Below the pieces are notes generated by a model, which did not search any database, was not told where the DNA came from, and saw only the letters and a list, made by a program, of their open reading frames with translations. A DNA stretch of 64,000 nucleotides from Xanthomonas theicola. Its GTDB lineage: Bacteria > Pseudomonadota > Gammaproteobacteria > Xanthomonadales > Xanthomonadaceae. Shown in pieces: positions 8,998-17,436 of this stretch; the stretch's first letter is position 1; each line of letters begins with the position of its first letter. The position numbers and the translations under genes are program-made. Location: NCBI RefSeq assembly GCF_014236795.1, contig NZ_CP049017.1:2024001-2088000 (forward strand), given 5' to 3'.

Positions 8998-10370
8998 GCG
9001 CGCTGTCCGGCACTCATCCGGCCGACTGGCTGGACGCGCGCAACCTGCGCCTGGCGGCGCGCCTGGGCCAGCTCGACCTGGACGCCGCCGCCGGCCGCGG
9101 CCTGATCCGCGAAGGCATCCTGCGCCGCGCGGTCGGCCTGACCCTGGAAGCGGTCGGCTGCGAGGCGCCGATGGGCGCCACCTGCAAGGTCGAGGTCGAC
9201 GGCGGCTGGGTCGACGCCGAGGTGGTCGGTTTTTCCGGCGAGCGCACCTCGCTGATGCCAAGCGCCGAAACCCACGGCCTGCTGCCCAACGCGCGGGTGG
9301 TGCCGGTGCGCCGCCGTGGCGGCGTGGAAGTGGGCGAAGGCCTGCTCGGCCGGGTCATCGATTCGGACGGCGTGCCGCTGGACGGCAAGGGCCCGATCCG
9401 CGCCGAAGGCTCGGTCGGCATGGCCGGCGTGTCGATCAACCCGCTGGCGCGCGAACCGATCACCATGCCGCTGGATGTGGGCGTGCGCGCGATCAACGCG
9501 CTGCTGCCGATCGGCCGCGGCCAGCGCGTGGGCCTGTTCGCCGGCTCCGGCGTCGGCAAGTCCACCCTGCTCGGGATGATGACCCGCTACACCGCCGCGG
9601 ACGTGATCGTGGTCGGGCTGATCGGCGAACGCGGCCGCGAAGTGCGCGATTTCGTCGAGACCACGCTGGGCGAGGACGGCCTGCGCCGCGCGGTGGTCGT
9701 GGCCGCGCCGGCCGACCGCCCGCCGCTGGCGCGCCTGCACGGCGCCTACCGCGCCACCGCGATCGCCGAATGGTTCCGCGACCAGGGCCTGAACGTGCTG
9801 CTGCTGATGGATTCGCTGACCCGCTTCGCCCAGGCGCAGCGCGAGATCGGCCTGTCGGTCGGCGAGCCGCCGACCACTCGCGGCTACCCGCCGTCGGTGT
9901 TCGCCAAGCTGCCGGCGCTGGTCGAGCGCGCCGGCAACGGCGCCAAGGGCCGCGGCTCGATCACCGCCTTCTACACCGTGCTGACCGAAGGCGACGACCC
10001 GCAGGACCCGATCGCCGACGCCGCCCGCGCCATCCTCGACGGCCACATCCTGCTGTCGCGCCGCGTCGCCGACAGCGGCCTGTACCCGGCCATCGACGTG
10101 GAATCCTCGGTCAGCCGCGTGGTCCAGGACATCGCCGACGAGCCGTGGCGGCTGCGCATCCGCGCACTGAAGCGGCTGGTCTCGGCGTACGCGTCCAACC
10201 GCGACCTGATCGCCATCGGCGCCTACCAGCGCGGCAACGATCCGGCCGTGGACGAAGCCCTGGAGCGCTGGCCGGAGATCATGGAATTCCTCGGACAGGA
10301 CGTCGCCAAGGCCGCAGATCTGCCCCACAGCCAAGCCGCCCTGAAGCGGCTGGTCGAACGTGAGAATTAA
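8994..10370 (+). CDS. fliI: Flagellum-specific ATPase FliI
   Basis: This 458-residue protein is the F1-beta-like ATPase of the flagellar type III export apparatus. The Walker A motif GSGVGKST is near residues 184-191, followed by the Walker B strand VLLLMDSLTRFA near 270. The GRGQRVGLFAG approach to the P-loop and the PADRPPLARLHGAYRATAIAEWFR segment are family hallmarks. The start is a GTG that overlaps the fliH stop. The open frame extends further upstream, but inside fliH, so the overlap start is preferred. Confidence 0.96.
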   Translation: MSALSGTHPADWLDARNLRLAARLGQLDLDAAAGRGLIREGILRRAVGLTLEAVGCEAPMGATCKVEVDGGWVDAEVVGFSGERTSLMPSAETHGLLPNARVVPVRRRGGVEVGEGLLGRVIDSDGVPLDGKGPIRAEGSVGMAGVSINPLAREPITMPLDVGVRAINALLPIGRGQRVGLFAGSGVGKSTLLGMMTRYTAADVIVVGLIGERGREVRDFVETTLGEDGLRRAVVVAAPADRPPLARLHGAYRATAIAEWFRDQGLNVLLLMDSLTRFAQAQREIGLSVGEPPTTRGYPPSVFAKLPALVERAGNGAKGRGSITAFYTVLTEGDDPQDPIADAARAILDGHILLSRRVADSGLYPAIDVESSVSRVVQDIADEPWRLRIRALKRLVSAYASNRDLIAIGAYQRGNDPAVDEALERWPEIMEFLGQDVAKAADLPHSQAALKRLVEREN

Positions 10371-10373
10371 GCC

Positions 10374-10841
10374 ATGATGCAATCACAGCGTATCGATCCC
10401 CTGCTCCGCCGCGCCCAGCAGCACGAGGACGAGGTCGCCCGCGACCTGGCCGAGCGCCAGCGCGCGCTGGAGACCCACGAGTCGCGGCTGGAGGAACTGC
10501 GCCGCTACGCCGAGGAATACGCCAACAGCCAGATGGCCGCGACCAGCCTGGCGCAACTGGCCAACCGGCGCGCATTCCTGGACCGCCTGGAGAGCGCGGT
10601 GCAGCAGCAGTGCCAGACCGTGGACCGCAACCGCGAGAAGGTGGAGATGGAACGCAGCCGCTTGCTGCTGGCCAGCCGCGACAAGCAGGTGCTGGAACAG
10701 CTGGCGGCCAGCTACCGCGCCCAGGAACGCAAGGTCGACGACCGCCGCAGCCAGCGCGAGATGGACGACCTCGGCGCACGCCGGGTGCGCCTGGCGGTGG
10801 CCGCGGCCGACAGCGACAACGAGAACGGGGACAGCCGATGA
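10374..10841 (+). CDS. fliJ: Flagellar export chaperone FliJ
   Basis: This 155-residue protein is almost entirely charged coiled coil (RRAQQHEDEVARDLAERQRA onward), as expected of the FliJ stalk that sits in the FliI hexamer. It is three bases after fliI and ends in an ATGA overlap with fliK. Sequence conservation in FliJ is low, so the call rests on length, coiled-coil character and position. Confidence 0.9.
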   Translation: MMQSQRIDPLLRRAQQHEDEVARDLAERQRALETHESRLEELRRYAEEYANSQMAATSLAQLANRRAFLDRLESAVQQQCQTVDRNREKVEMERSRLLLASRDKQVLEQLAASYRAQERKVDDRRSQREMDDLGARRVRLAVAAADSDNENGDSR

Positions 10842-12118
10842 GCAACGCACTTTCCGCGCTGGGCGGCAGCGCCCGCAGCAGCCAGCTCGGCAGCGGCGCC
10901 GACACCCAGGACCAGGACCGCGGCGGCGGCCAGGACTTCGCCAAGCTGCTCGGCAACGACGGCACCCCGCGCGCCGCGCCCAAGCCGGCGCCGCGGCCCA
11001 GCGCCAAGTCGCAGCAGGATTCCACCGACAAGGACGCCGCGGCGAAGCGGCCCGAGGCCGCGGACGACACCGCCAGCGAGCCGGCGCGCAGCGCCGAGGC
11101 CGGCGCCAAGGCCGCGCGCGACACCGACAAGAGCAGCGAGGACGCCAAGGCGCCGACCAAGGGCGGCAAGAGCGACGCCAAGAAAGGCGAGGACACCGAG
11201 GAAGACGCCGGCTGGCCGCCGGCGGGCCTGGCCGGCATCGGCCTGAGCCTGTTGCCGGCGCTCGGCGCGGCATTGCCGGCGGAGGCCGGTCCGCTGGGCA
11301 CGGCCGGGTTGGCGATCGGCGTCGCCGGCGCCGCCGCCCAAGGCGCGACCGCGCTGCTCGGCGGCGACACCCTGGCCGCGACCGGCGCCGACCCCGCGGC
11401 CGCCGCGACAGCCGCCGCGCCGACCGCGGCCGGCGCCACTGCCGGCGCCAGCGCCGCCGGCGGCTTCGGCGGCATGCTCGCGCAGGTCGCCGGCGCGGCG
11501 GCCCCGGCCGCTGGCGGCGACGCCGCCGCGGCCCCGGTCGCCGCGCTGGTGGCGTTGGCGACCGCCTCGGACAAGAGCACGGACAGCGGCAGCGAGGTCG
11601 CCAGCACCGGCACCGATCCGGCCAACCTGATGGCGCCGACCGGGATCCACGCGCCGTCGCGCAGCGTGGACGGCGCCGCGCCGTTCACCGGTTCGCCGAC
11701 CCCCACGCCGAACCTTCGCGGCGACAACTTCGACGACGAGCTGGGCGCGCGCATGAGCTGGCTGGCCGACCAGAAGATCGGCCACGCGCACATCAAGCTC
11801 AGCCCGGCCGAGTTGGGCCCGGTCGAGGTGCGCCTGCACCTGAGCGGCGACCAGATCAACGCCAGCTTCAGCAGCGCCCAGCCCGAGGTGCGCCAGGCGC
11901 TGGAGAACAGCCTGCCGCGGCTGCGCGACATGCTCGGCCAGCACGGCTTCCAACTCGGCCAGGCCGACGTGGGCCAGCAGCAACGGCAGGCCTCGCAGAA
12001 CGCGCCGCAACGCAGCGGGTCCGGCGGCGCCGATGCCAGCGGCGACGAGCTGCTGGGCAGCGTCGGGATTCCGTCGATGGTTTTGCGCCAGCGCGGCCTG
12101 CTCGACGCCTACGCGTAA
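10838..12118 (+). CDS. fliK: Flagellar hook-length control protein FliK
   Basis: This 426-residue protein has a long alanine/glycine/lysine-rich, probably disordered N-terminal ruler region. The C-terminal Flg_hook domain at about residues 300-390 reads DDELGARMSWLADQKIGHAH, then IKLSPAELGPVEVRLHL and QALENSLPRLRDMLGQHGF. FliK is secreted and switches export specificity once the hook is complete. It starts inside the fliJ stop. It is probably the last gene of the fliE block, as 226 bp and a new sigma-54 promoter follow. Confidence 0.93.
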   Translation: MSNALSALGGSARSSQLGSGADTQDQDRGGGQDFAKLLGNDGTPRAAPKPAPRPSAKSQQDSTDKDAAAKRPEAADDTASEPARSAEAGAKAARDTDKSSEDAKAPTKGGKSDAKKGEDTEEDAGWPPAGLAGIGLSLLPALGAALPAEAGPLGTAGLAIGVAGAAAQGATALLGGDTLAATGADPAAAATAAAPTAAGATAGASAAGGFGGMLAQVAGAAAPAAGGDAAAAPVAALVALATASDKSTDSGSEVASTGTDPANLMAPTGIHAPSRSVDGAAPFTGSPTPTPNLRGDNFDDELGARMSWLADQKIGHAHIKLSPAELGPVEVRLHLSGDQINASFSSAQPEVRQALENSLPRLRDMLGQHGFQLGQADVGQQQRQASQNAPQRSGSGGADASGDELLGSVGIPSMVLRQRGLLDAYA

Positions 12119-12292
12119 TCCAGCCGCACCGCCGCGGCCGCGCCGGCACCACCCCTTGCTTGCAGAAGGGGCTTCGCCCGCGGCGGGCCGCGCCGGAAAC
12201 GCCCGCCGGGACTGAGTTCCCTCCCTCAAGAAGCCTGCACCGGCGGCGCCGAACGTCGCCGTCAAATCTCCGGCAGGCCACGCCCGCCGTTT

Positions 12293-12308
12293 CGGCACGC
12301 CGATTGCA
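12293..12308 (+). promoter_or_regulatory. Sigma-54 (-24/-12) promoter of fliL
   Basis: The sequence is CGGCAC-GCCGA-TTGCA. GG (12294-12295) and GC (12306-12307) are separated by exactly 10 nt. It lies 37 bp upstream of the fliL start and is nearly identical to the fliE promoter, including the following ATCCAT. It drives the second flagellar block. Confidence 0.87.
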
Positions 12309-12344
12309 TCCATAGGGGCAGAGTCCCCCTTAAGGAGCCAATCC

Positions 12345-12872
12345 GTGGCAGCTGCCGCCGACAAATCGAAGAAACCCGCCGACGCCAAGGACGCCCCGGA
12401 GGGTGGCAAGTCGAAGAACAAGCTGCTGATCGTCCTCGCTGCGGCGGTGCTGGTGCTGGGCGGCGGCGGCGCCGGGGCGTGGTTCTTCCTGAAGAAGCCC
12501 GACCCCACCCACGGCAAGGCCGCGGCCAAGACCGCCGAGCTGCCCAAGCCGGCGCAGTACTTCGCAATGGACCCGGCATTCGTGGTCAACCTCAACGGCA
12601 GCCCCAACGATGGCCCGCATTACCTGCAGATGGAAGTGCAGCTGATGACCCGCGACCCGGAAGCGCTGAAGCTGATCACCGAGAACGCCCCGGCGATCCG
12701 CGCGCACCTGCTGATGCTGTTCTCGCAGGTGCAGGCGCAGGACATCGCCGACATCGCAGGGCGCAAGAAGCTGCAGGCGGCGGCGCTGGCCGACGCGCAG
12801 AAGCTGTTGACCGCCGAGACCGGCAAGAAGTGCGTGGAAGACCTGCTGTTCACCAGCTTCGTGACCCAGTAA
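12345..12872 (+). CDS. fliL: Flagellar basal body-associated protein FliL
   Basis: This 175-residue single-pass inner-membrane protein is associated with the stator. A lysine-rich cytoplasmic start is followed by one membrane segment at about residues 28-47 (LLIVLAAAVLVLGGGGAGAW). The periplasmic FliL domain includes AQYFAMDPAFVVNLNG and FTSFVTQ at the end. The GTG start is supported by a TAAGGAG ribosome-binding site 8 bases upstream. It is the first gene of the fliL-Q block. Confidence 0.94.
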   Translation: MAAAADKSKKPADAKDAPEGGKSKNKLLIVLAAAVLVLGGGGAGAWFFLKKPDPTHGKAAAKTAELPKPAQYFAMDPAFVVNLNGSPNDGPHYLQMEVQLMTRDPEALKLITENAPAIRAHLLMLFSQVQAQDIADIAGRKKLQAAALADAQKLLTAETGKKCVEDLLFTSFVTQ

Positions 12873-12884
12873 GGCGCCGCCGCG

Positions 12885-13892
12885 ATGACCGACCTGCTTT
12901 CCCAAGACGAGATCGATGCGCTGCTGCACGGCGTCGATGCCGGTGCGGTGGACACCGGGCCGCCGCCGCCGGCGCCGGGCGAAGCGCGCCAGTACGATTT
13001 CTCCAGCCAGGACCGGATCATCCGCGGGCGCATGCCGACCCTGGAGATGGTCAACGAGCGCTTCGCGCGGCTGTGGCGCATCGGCCTGTTCAACCTGATC
13101 CGGCGTTCGGCCGACCTGTCGGTACGCGGCATCGACCTGGTCAAGTTCAACGACTACATGCATTCGCTGTACGTACCGAGCAACCTCAACCTGATCAAGT
13201 TCAAGCCGCTGCGCGGCACCGGCCTGATCGTGTTCGAGCCGACCCTGGTGTTCACCGTGGTCGACAACTTCTTCGGCGGCGACGGCCGCTACCCCACCCG
13301 CATCGAGGGTCGCGAGTTCACCCCGACCGAGATGCGCGTGATCCAGCTGATGCTCAAGCAGACCTTCGCCGACCTGCACGAAGCCTGGGCGCCGGTGATG
13401 GAAGTGGAGTTCGAGTACCTCAACTCCGAGGTCAACCCGCATTTCGCCAACATCGTCACCCCGCGCGAATACGTGGTGGTCAGCCGTTTCCACGTGGAAC
13501 TGGAAGGCGGCGGCGGCGAGATCCATGTGACCCTGCCGTACTCGATGCTGGAGCCGATCCGCGAACTGCTCGACGCCGGCATCCAGAGCGACCGGGTGGA
13601 CCGCGACGAGAGCTGGAACATCATGCTGCGCGAGCAGCTCAACACCGTCGAGGTCACCATCTCCAGCGTGCTGGCGCACAAGCAGATGAGCCTGCGCGAG
13701 CTGACCCGGTTGAAGATCGGCGACATCCTGCCGATCGAGCTGCCCAAGCAAGTGCCGCTGTGCGTGGAGAACATCCCGGTGTTCACCGGCGAGTTCGGCG
13801 TCTCGCGCGGCCAGAACGCGGTGAAGATCACTTCGAACCAACCTCCGGGCGCGCTGCGCCGCCGCCCCGCCTTTCAGGAAGACGCGTCATGA
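12885..13892 (+). CDS. fliM: Flagellar motor switch protein FliM
   Basis: This 335-residue C-ring protein begins with the CheY-phosphate binding peptide (LLSQDEIDALLHG, residues 4-16). It continues with the CheC-like middle domain (FNLIRRSADLSVRGIDLVKF, GRYPTRIEGREFTPTEMRVI) and the C-terminal SpoA domain (TVEVTISSVLAHKQMSLREL). The intact N-terminal motif indicates normal chemotactic switching. It overlaps fliN by an ATGA. Confidence 0.96.
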   Translation: MTDLLSQDEIDALLHGVDAGAVDTGPPPPAPGEARQYDFSSQDRIIRGRMPTLEMVNERFARLWRIGLFNLIRRSADLSVRGIDLVKFNDYMHSLYVPSNLNLIKFKPLRGTGLIVFEPTLVFTVVDNFFGGDGRYPTRIEGREFTPTEMRVIQLMLKQTFADLHEAWAPVMEVEFEYLNSEVNPHFANIVTPREYVVVSRFHVELEGGGGEIHVTLPYSMLEPIRELLDAGIQSDRVDRDESWNIMLREQLNTVEVTISSVLAHKQMSLRELTRLKIGDILPIELPKQVPLCVENIPVFTGEFGVSRGQNAVKITSNQPPGALRRRPAFQEDAS

Positions 13893-14230
13893 GCCACAAC
13901 GAAATCCCCGAAGCCGCCGCCCCGGCCCAGTTCGACAGCCTGCAGGCGGACCTGGGCAGCGACAGCAACGAACTGAACCTCGACGTGATCCTGGACGTGC
14001 CGGTGACGCTGTCGCTGGAAGTCGGCCGCAACCGCATTCCGATCCGCAACCTGCTGCAGCTCAACCAGGGCTCGGTGGTGGAACTGGAACGCGGCGCCGG
14101 CGAGCCGCTGGACGTGTACGTCAACGGCACCCTGATCGCGCACGGCGAGGTGGTGACGATCAACGACCGCTTCGGCGTGCGCCTGACCGACGTGGTCAGC
14201 CCCAGCGAACGCATCCGGAGACTGCGGTGA
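13889..14230 (+). CDS. fliN: Flagellar motor switch protein FliN
   Basis: This 113-residue SpoA-domain protein forms the lower C ring and docks FliH. The conserved core reads LDVILDVPVTLSLEVGR, then IRNLLQLNQGSVVELER and EVVTINDRFGVRLTDVV. The acidic, variable N-terminus is normal. It overlaps both fliM and fliO (GTGA). Confidence 0.96.
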   Translation: MSHNEIPEAAAPAQFDSLQADLGSDSNELNLDVILDVPVTLSLEVGRNRIPIRNLLQLNQGSVVELERGAGEPLDVYVNGTLIAHGEVVTINDRFGVRLTDVVSPSERIRRLR

Positions 14231-14643
14231 GCCTGTTGCTCGCCGCCGCCGCCCAGGCGGCCAAGACCGCCTCCGGCGTCGGCAGCGCGGCGCCGTCGCC
14301 GCCCGGCCTGTTCGGTGCGGTGCTGGCCCTGCTGCTGGTGCTGGGACTGATTTTGGGCATGGCCTGGGTGCTCAAGCGCCTGCCCGGCGGCGGCTTCCGC
14401 CCGGCCGACGGCCTGCGCGTGGTGGCCAGCCTGGCGGTCGGCGCCAAGGAGCGCGTGGTGGTGGTCGAGGTCAACGGCGAGCAGCTGCTGCTCGGGGTGT
14501 CGCCGGGCGGGGTCCGCACCTTGCATCGCTTGCCCGAGCCGCTGCCGCTGGCGCCGGCGCCGGCGCTGCCGAACCTCAAACAGCTCAAGCACCTTCCCGA
14601 TTTCGCCCAGTTGCTGGCGCAGAAGCTGCGCAAGGACAAATGA
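14227..14643 (+). CDS. fliO: Flagellar biosynthesis protein FliO
   Basis: This 138-residue protein has one membrane segment at about residues 27-48 (LFGAVLALLLVLGLILGMAW) and a short cytoplasmic FliO domain (LRVVASLAVGAKERVVVVEV). FliO assists assembly of the FliP ring. It starts with GTG inside the fliN stop and ends in an ATGA overlap with fliP. Confidence 0.93.
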   Translation: MSLLLAAAAQAAKTASGVGSAAPSPPGLFGAVLALLLVLGLILGMAWVLKRLPGGGFRPADGLRVVASLAVGAKERVVVVEVNGEQLLLGVSPGGVRTLHRLPEPLPLAPAPALPNLKQLKHLPDFAQLLAQKLRKDK

Positions 14644-15467
14644 TCATGTTGCCTCGTTGGAACCGTTATGCGCGCGGCCTGCGCCTGCTGCCGATCCTGC
14701 TGGCGCTGAGCCTGCTGCCGGCGCCGGGTTGGGCCCAGGCCGCACCGGCGGCGCCCGCGGCACCGGCGGCGCAGAACGCCGCCCCGACCCTGCCTTCGCT
14801 GCCGCAGGTGAATGTGGGCAAGGTCGGTGCGCAGCCGGTGAGCCTGCCGCTGCAGACCCTGCTGCTGATGACCGCCATCACCCTGCTGCCATCGATGCTG
14901 CTGGTGCTGACCGCGTTCACCCGCATCACCATCGTGCTCGGGCTGTTGCGCCAGGCAATGGGCACCGGGCAGACCCCGTCCAACCAGGTGCTGATGGGCC
15001 TGGCGCTGTTCCTGACCGCGCTGGTGATGATGCCGGTGTGGGAAAAGGCCTGGGGCCAGGGCATGAGCCCCTACCTCAACGGCCAGCTCGACTTCCAGAC
15101 CGCGTGGAGCCTGACCACCCAGCCGTTGCGCGCGTTCATGCTGGCGCAGGTGCGCGAGACCGACCTGATGACCTTCGCCGGCATGGCCGGCAACGGCACC
15201 TACAGCAGTCCCGATGCGATCCCGTTCCCGGTGCTGGTGGCCTCGTTCGTGACCTCGGAACTGAAGACCGCGTTCGAGATCGGTTTCCTGATCTTCATCC
15301 CGTTCGTGATCATCGACCTGGTGGTGGCCAGCGTGCTGATGTCGATGGGCATGATGATGATGTCGCCGATGCTGGTCTCGGCGCCGTTCAAGATCCTGCT
15401 GTTCGTGCTGGTCGACGGCTGGGTGCTGACCGTCGGCACCCTCGCCGCCAGCTTCAACGGAGTCTGA
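14640..15467 (+). CDS. fliP: Flagellar export gate protein FliP
   Basis: This 275-residue protein is the core of the export gate. A cleavable signal peptide ends near PAPGWAQA, residues 27-34. The membrane domain follows, with ITLLPSMLLVLTAFTRITIV, the signature PSNQVLMGLALFLTALVM, and GFLIFIPFVIIDLVVAS near the end. Four membrane segments are predicted by eye. The start overlaps the fliO stop; a second ATG lies two codons in. It is four bases before fliQ. Confidence 0.96.
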   Translation: MIMLPRWNRYARGLRLLPILLALSLLPAPGWAQAAPAAPAAPAAQNAAPTLPSLPQVNVGKVGAQPVSLPLQTLLLMTAITLLPSMLLVLTAFTRITIVLGLLRQAMGTGQTPSNQVLMGLALFLTALVMMPVWEKAWGQGMSPYLNGQLDFQTAWSLTTQPLRAFMLAQVRETDLMTFAGMAGNGTYSSPDAIPFPVLVASFVTSELKTAFEIGFLIFIPFVIIDLVVASVLMSMGMMMMSPMLVSAPFKILLFVLVDGWVLTVGTLAASFNGV

Positions 15468-15471
15468 GCCG

Positions 15472-15741
15472 ATGAGTCCCGAAATGGCCCTGACCGAATT
15501 GCGCGGCGGCCTGGTCACCGTGCTGTGGGTGGCCGGCCCGCTGCTGCTGTCAATGCTGGTGGTGGGCGTGGTGATCGGCGTGTTCCAGGCCGCCACCCAG
15601 CTCAACGAGCCGACCATCGCCTTCGTCGCCAAGGTCATCGCCTTGACCGCGATGCTGTTCGCCACCGGCAGCATGCTGCTGGCGCACCTGGTGGAGTACA
15701 CCACCATGCTGTTCCAGCGCATCCCGCATTTGATCGGGTAG
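15472..15741 (+). CDS. fliQ: Flagellar export gate protein FliQ
   Basis: This 89-residue protein has two membrane hairpin segments (LLLSMLVVGVVIGVFQAATQ and FVAKVIALTAMLFATGSMLL) and the conserved QLNEPTIAF between them. It is a component of the FliPQR export gate. fliR normally follows within a few bases, but here 508 bp intervene. Confidence 0.95.
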   Translation: MSPEMALTELRGGLVTVLWVAGPLLLSMLVVGVVIGVFQAATQLNEPTIAFVAKVIALTAMLFATGSMLLAHLVEYTTMLFQRIPHLIG

Positions 15742-16249
15742 CGGCGATGGCTGCTTTTGGTGCCTTGCAGGCTGCGACCCTCGTTCCCGCGGGGGCTTGC
15801 TTTTTTTCGGGAAGGCAACGGCTTTCGCCCGTCGTCGAGTCACGCTTCTTTGCTTGTGCAAAGCACGCTTTACAGCAGCCGAAGGCTGATCAAAGCAACC
15901 CGAAGAAGCCGCTCCACAGCAGCCGACTGGCTGATCGAGCACACCCCGCCTCCGCGCCCGCTGTGGGGGTGCGCTCCGCCGACGGGATTTTCGGACGGGG
16001 CATCCTGCCCCGGTCGAAAACGGCGCACGTCCATGCGCGCCGCCCCCCTGCGGGGGGCTGTTCCCGCCGGCTCCGCCGCTGCGCAGGGGACCCGGCACAT
16101 CAAAAGCACAGCAACAGCAGTTGCGATTGCGGCTGCCTGCGTTCTACCGTCGTCTGGATGCAGGCAGGGATGCGGTGGCTTTGGTGTCGAGTGCGGCGCG
16201 TTGCCGACACCACGCGCCAGGCCGGCGCCTTTACCGGGGCGTGGGGCTG
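15742..16249 (+). repeat. Hairpin-rich non-coding insert between fliQ and fliR
   Basis: I see no convincing gene in these 508 bp, although open frames exist on both strands because of the GC content. There are several short inverted repeats: GGGGCA/TGCCCC near 15997-16013, CCCCCC/GGGGGG near 16045-16061, and GGCGC/GCGCC arms around 16021-16042. A CAGCAGCCG-related stretch also occurs twice (15874-15925). The character (polypurine runs, repeated CAGC units) resembles dispersed intergenic repeats of Xanthomonadaceae, but I cannot confirm copy number from this window. It probably separates fliR from the fliL promoter or provides a new one. Confidence 0.5.
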
Positions 16250-17041
16250 ATGGACGCCGCCACCCAGATGGTGATCGACGGCTCGCGCGCGTTCGCGATG
16301 GTCGGCGCGGTGCTGTGGACCATGCTGCGCATCGGCGCGATGCTGATGGTGATGCCGCTGGTCGGCACCCGCGCGGTGCCGGCGCGGGTGCGGGTGATGC
16401 TGGCGGCGATGCTGGCGATGGCGCTGGCGCCGCTACTGCCGCCGGTGCCGGACTGGGACGGTTTCGACGCCGCGGTGGTGCTGAGCGTAGCGCGCGAACT
16501 GGCGGTCGGCGCCAGCATGGGGTTCATGCTGCGGCTGATCTTCGAAGCCGGCGCGCTGGCCGGCGAACTGGTCTCGCAGAGCACCGGCCTGGGTTTCGCG
16601 CAGATGGCCGACCCGCTGCGCGGGGTCACCTCCGGGGTGATCGGGCAATGGTTCTACCTGGCCTTCGGCCTGCTGTTCTTCACCGCCAACGGTCATCTGG
16701 CGGTGGTGGCGTTGCTGGTGGACAGCTACAAGGCGCTGCCGATCGGCAACGCGCTGCCGGACGCGCAGGCGATGGCGTCGGTGGCGCCGGATTTCTTCAT
16801 GAGCATGATGCGCGGCGCGGTGACCCTGGCGCTGCCGGTCATGGTGGCGATGCTGGCGGTGAACCTGGCGTTCGGCGCGCTGGCCAAGGCCGCGCCGGCG
16901 CTGAATCCGATCCAGATCGGCCTGCCGGTGGCGGTGGTGCTGGGCCTGGCGCTGCTGGCGGTGCTGGTCGGCGAAATGGGGCCGCCGGTGCAGCGCCTGT
17001 TCGATGCCGCCTTCGACGCCGCCCGGCACGTGACCGCCTGA
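16250..17041 (+). CDS. fliR: Flagellar export gate protein FliR
   Basis: This 263-residue polytopic protein completes the FliPQR gate. It starts MDAATQMVIDGSRAFAMVGA and carries the family features RIGAMLMVMPLVGTRAVPAR, ELAVGASMGFMLRLIFEAG and STGLGFAQMADPLRGV, with about six hydrophobic segments. The ATG at 16250 matches the usual N-terminus; open sequence upstream belongs to the insert. No flhB follows here. Confidence 0.94.
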   Translation: MDAATQMVIDGSRAFAMVGAVLWTMLRIGAMLMVMPLVGTRAVPARVRVMLAAMLAMALAPLLPPVPDWDGFDAAVVLSVARELAVGASMGFMLRLIFEAGALAGELVSQSTGLGFAQMADPLRGVTSGVIGQWFYLAFGLLFFTANGHLAVVALLVDSYKALPIGNALPDAQAMASVAPDFFMSMMRGAVTLALPVMVAMLAVNLAFGALAKAAPALNPIQIGLPVAVVLGLALLAVLVGEMGPPVQRLFDAAFDAARHVTA

Positions 17042-17436
17042 AGGCGCAGCCGCGGCGGGCGGCGTTGGTTGGTGGCTATGCGTGATCCAGCATCGGCAGG
17101 AGCCGCAGGCACTGGCGACCTGGGCGATCCTGCGCAGCCGCGGCGACGGCCGCCCGTCCGTGGGCAGCGAAATGGGCGCGAACGTACTCGACGCCGGCAG
17201 CGGACGCAGGCGCCCGCCGCCCGACCGCGACGGAAAGGCGCTGCGCCGACCCCGATGCGGCCATCGCCGACATCACCAGTCCATCATCGGCTTCTACAAT
17301 ACCCACCGGCTGCACTCCACCCTCGGCGATCGATCGCCTGCCGACTACGAGAAAGCCACCACCTGAAATCCCCTATCCCGGTGTCCGCTGAAACTCGACC
17401 ACAACAGCATGACCGCCTCCCCGCCGGTTCCCGCCC
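17042..17436 (+). mobile_element. IS3-family remnant after fliR (orfB tail) plus filler
   Basis: The last third, about 17270-17366, encodes SIIGFYNTHRLHSTLGDRSP followed by ADYEKATT and a stop. This is the C-terminal end of an IS3-family integrase-type transposase. It is followed by GTGTCCGCTGAAACTCGACC, which looks like the IS end (to about 17408). No other part of the element is present. The upstream portion, 17042-17270, shows no recognisable gene. It marks an old insertion or deletion at the end of the flagellar block. Confidence 0.65.

Noticed and set aside
15742..16120. Protein-coding gene in the fliQ-fliR gap (frames on both strands)
   Set aside because: Composition is low-complexity, starts lack ribosome-binding sites, and hairpins dominate.
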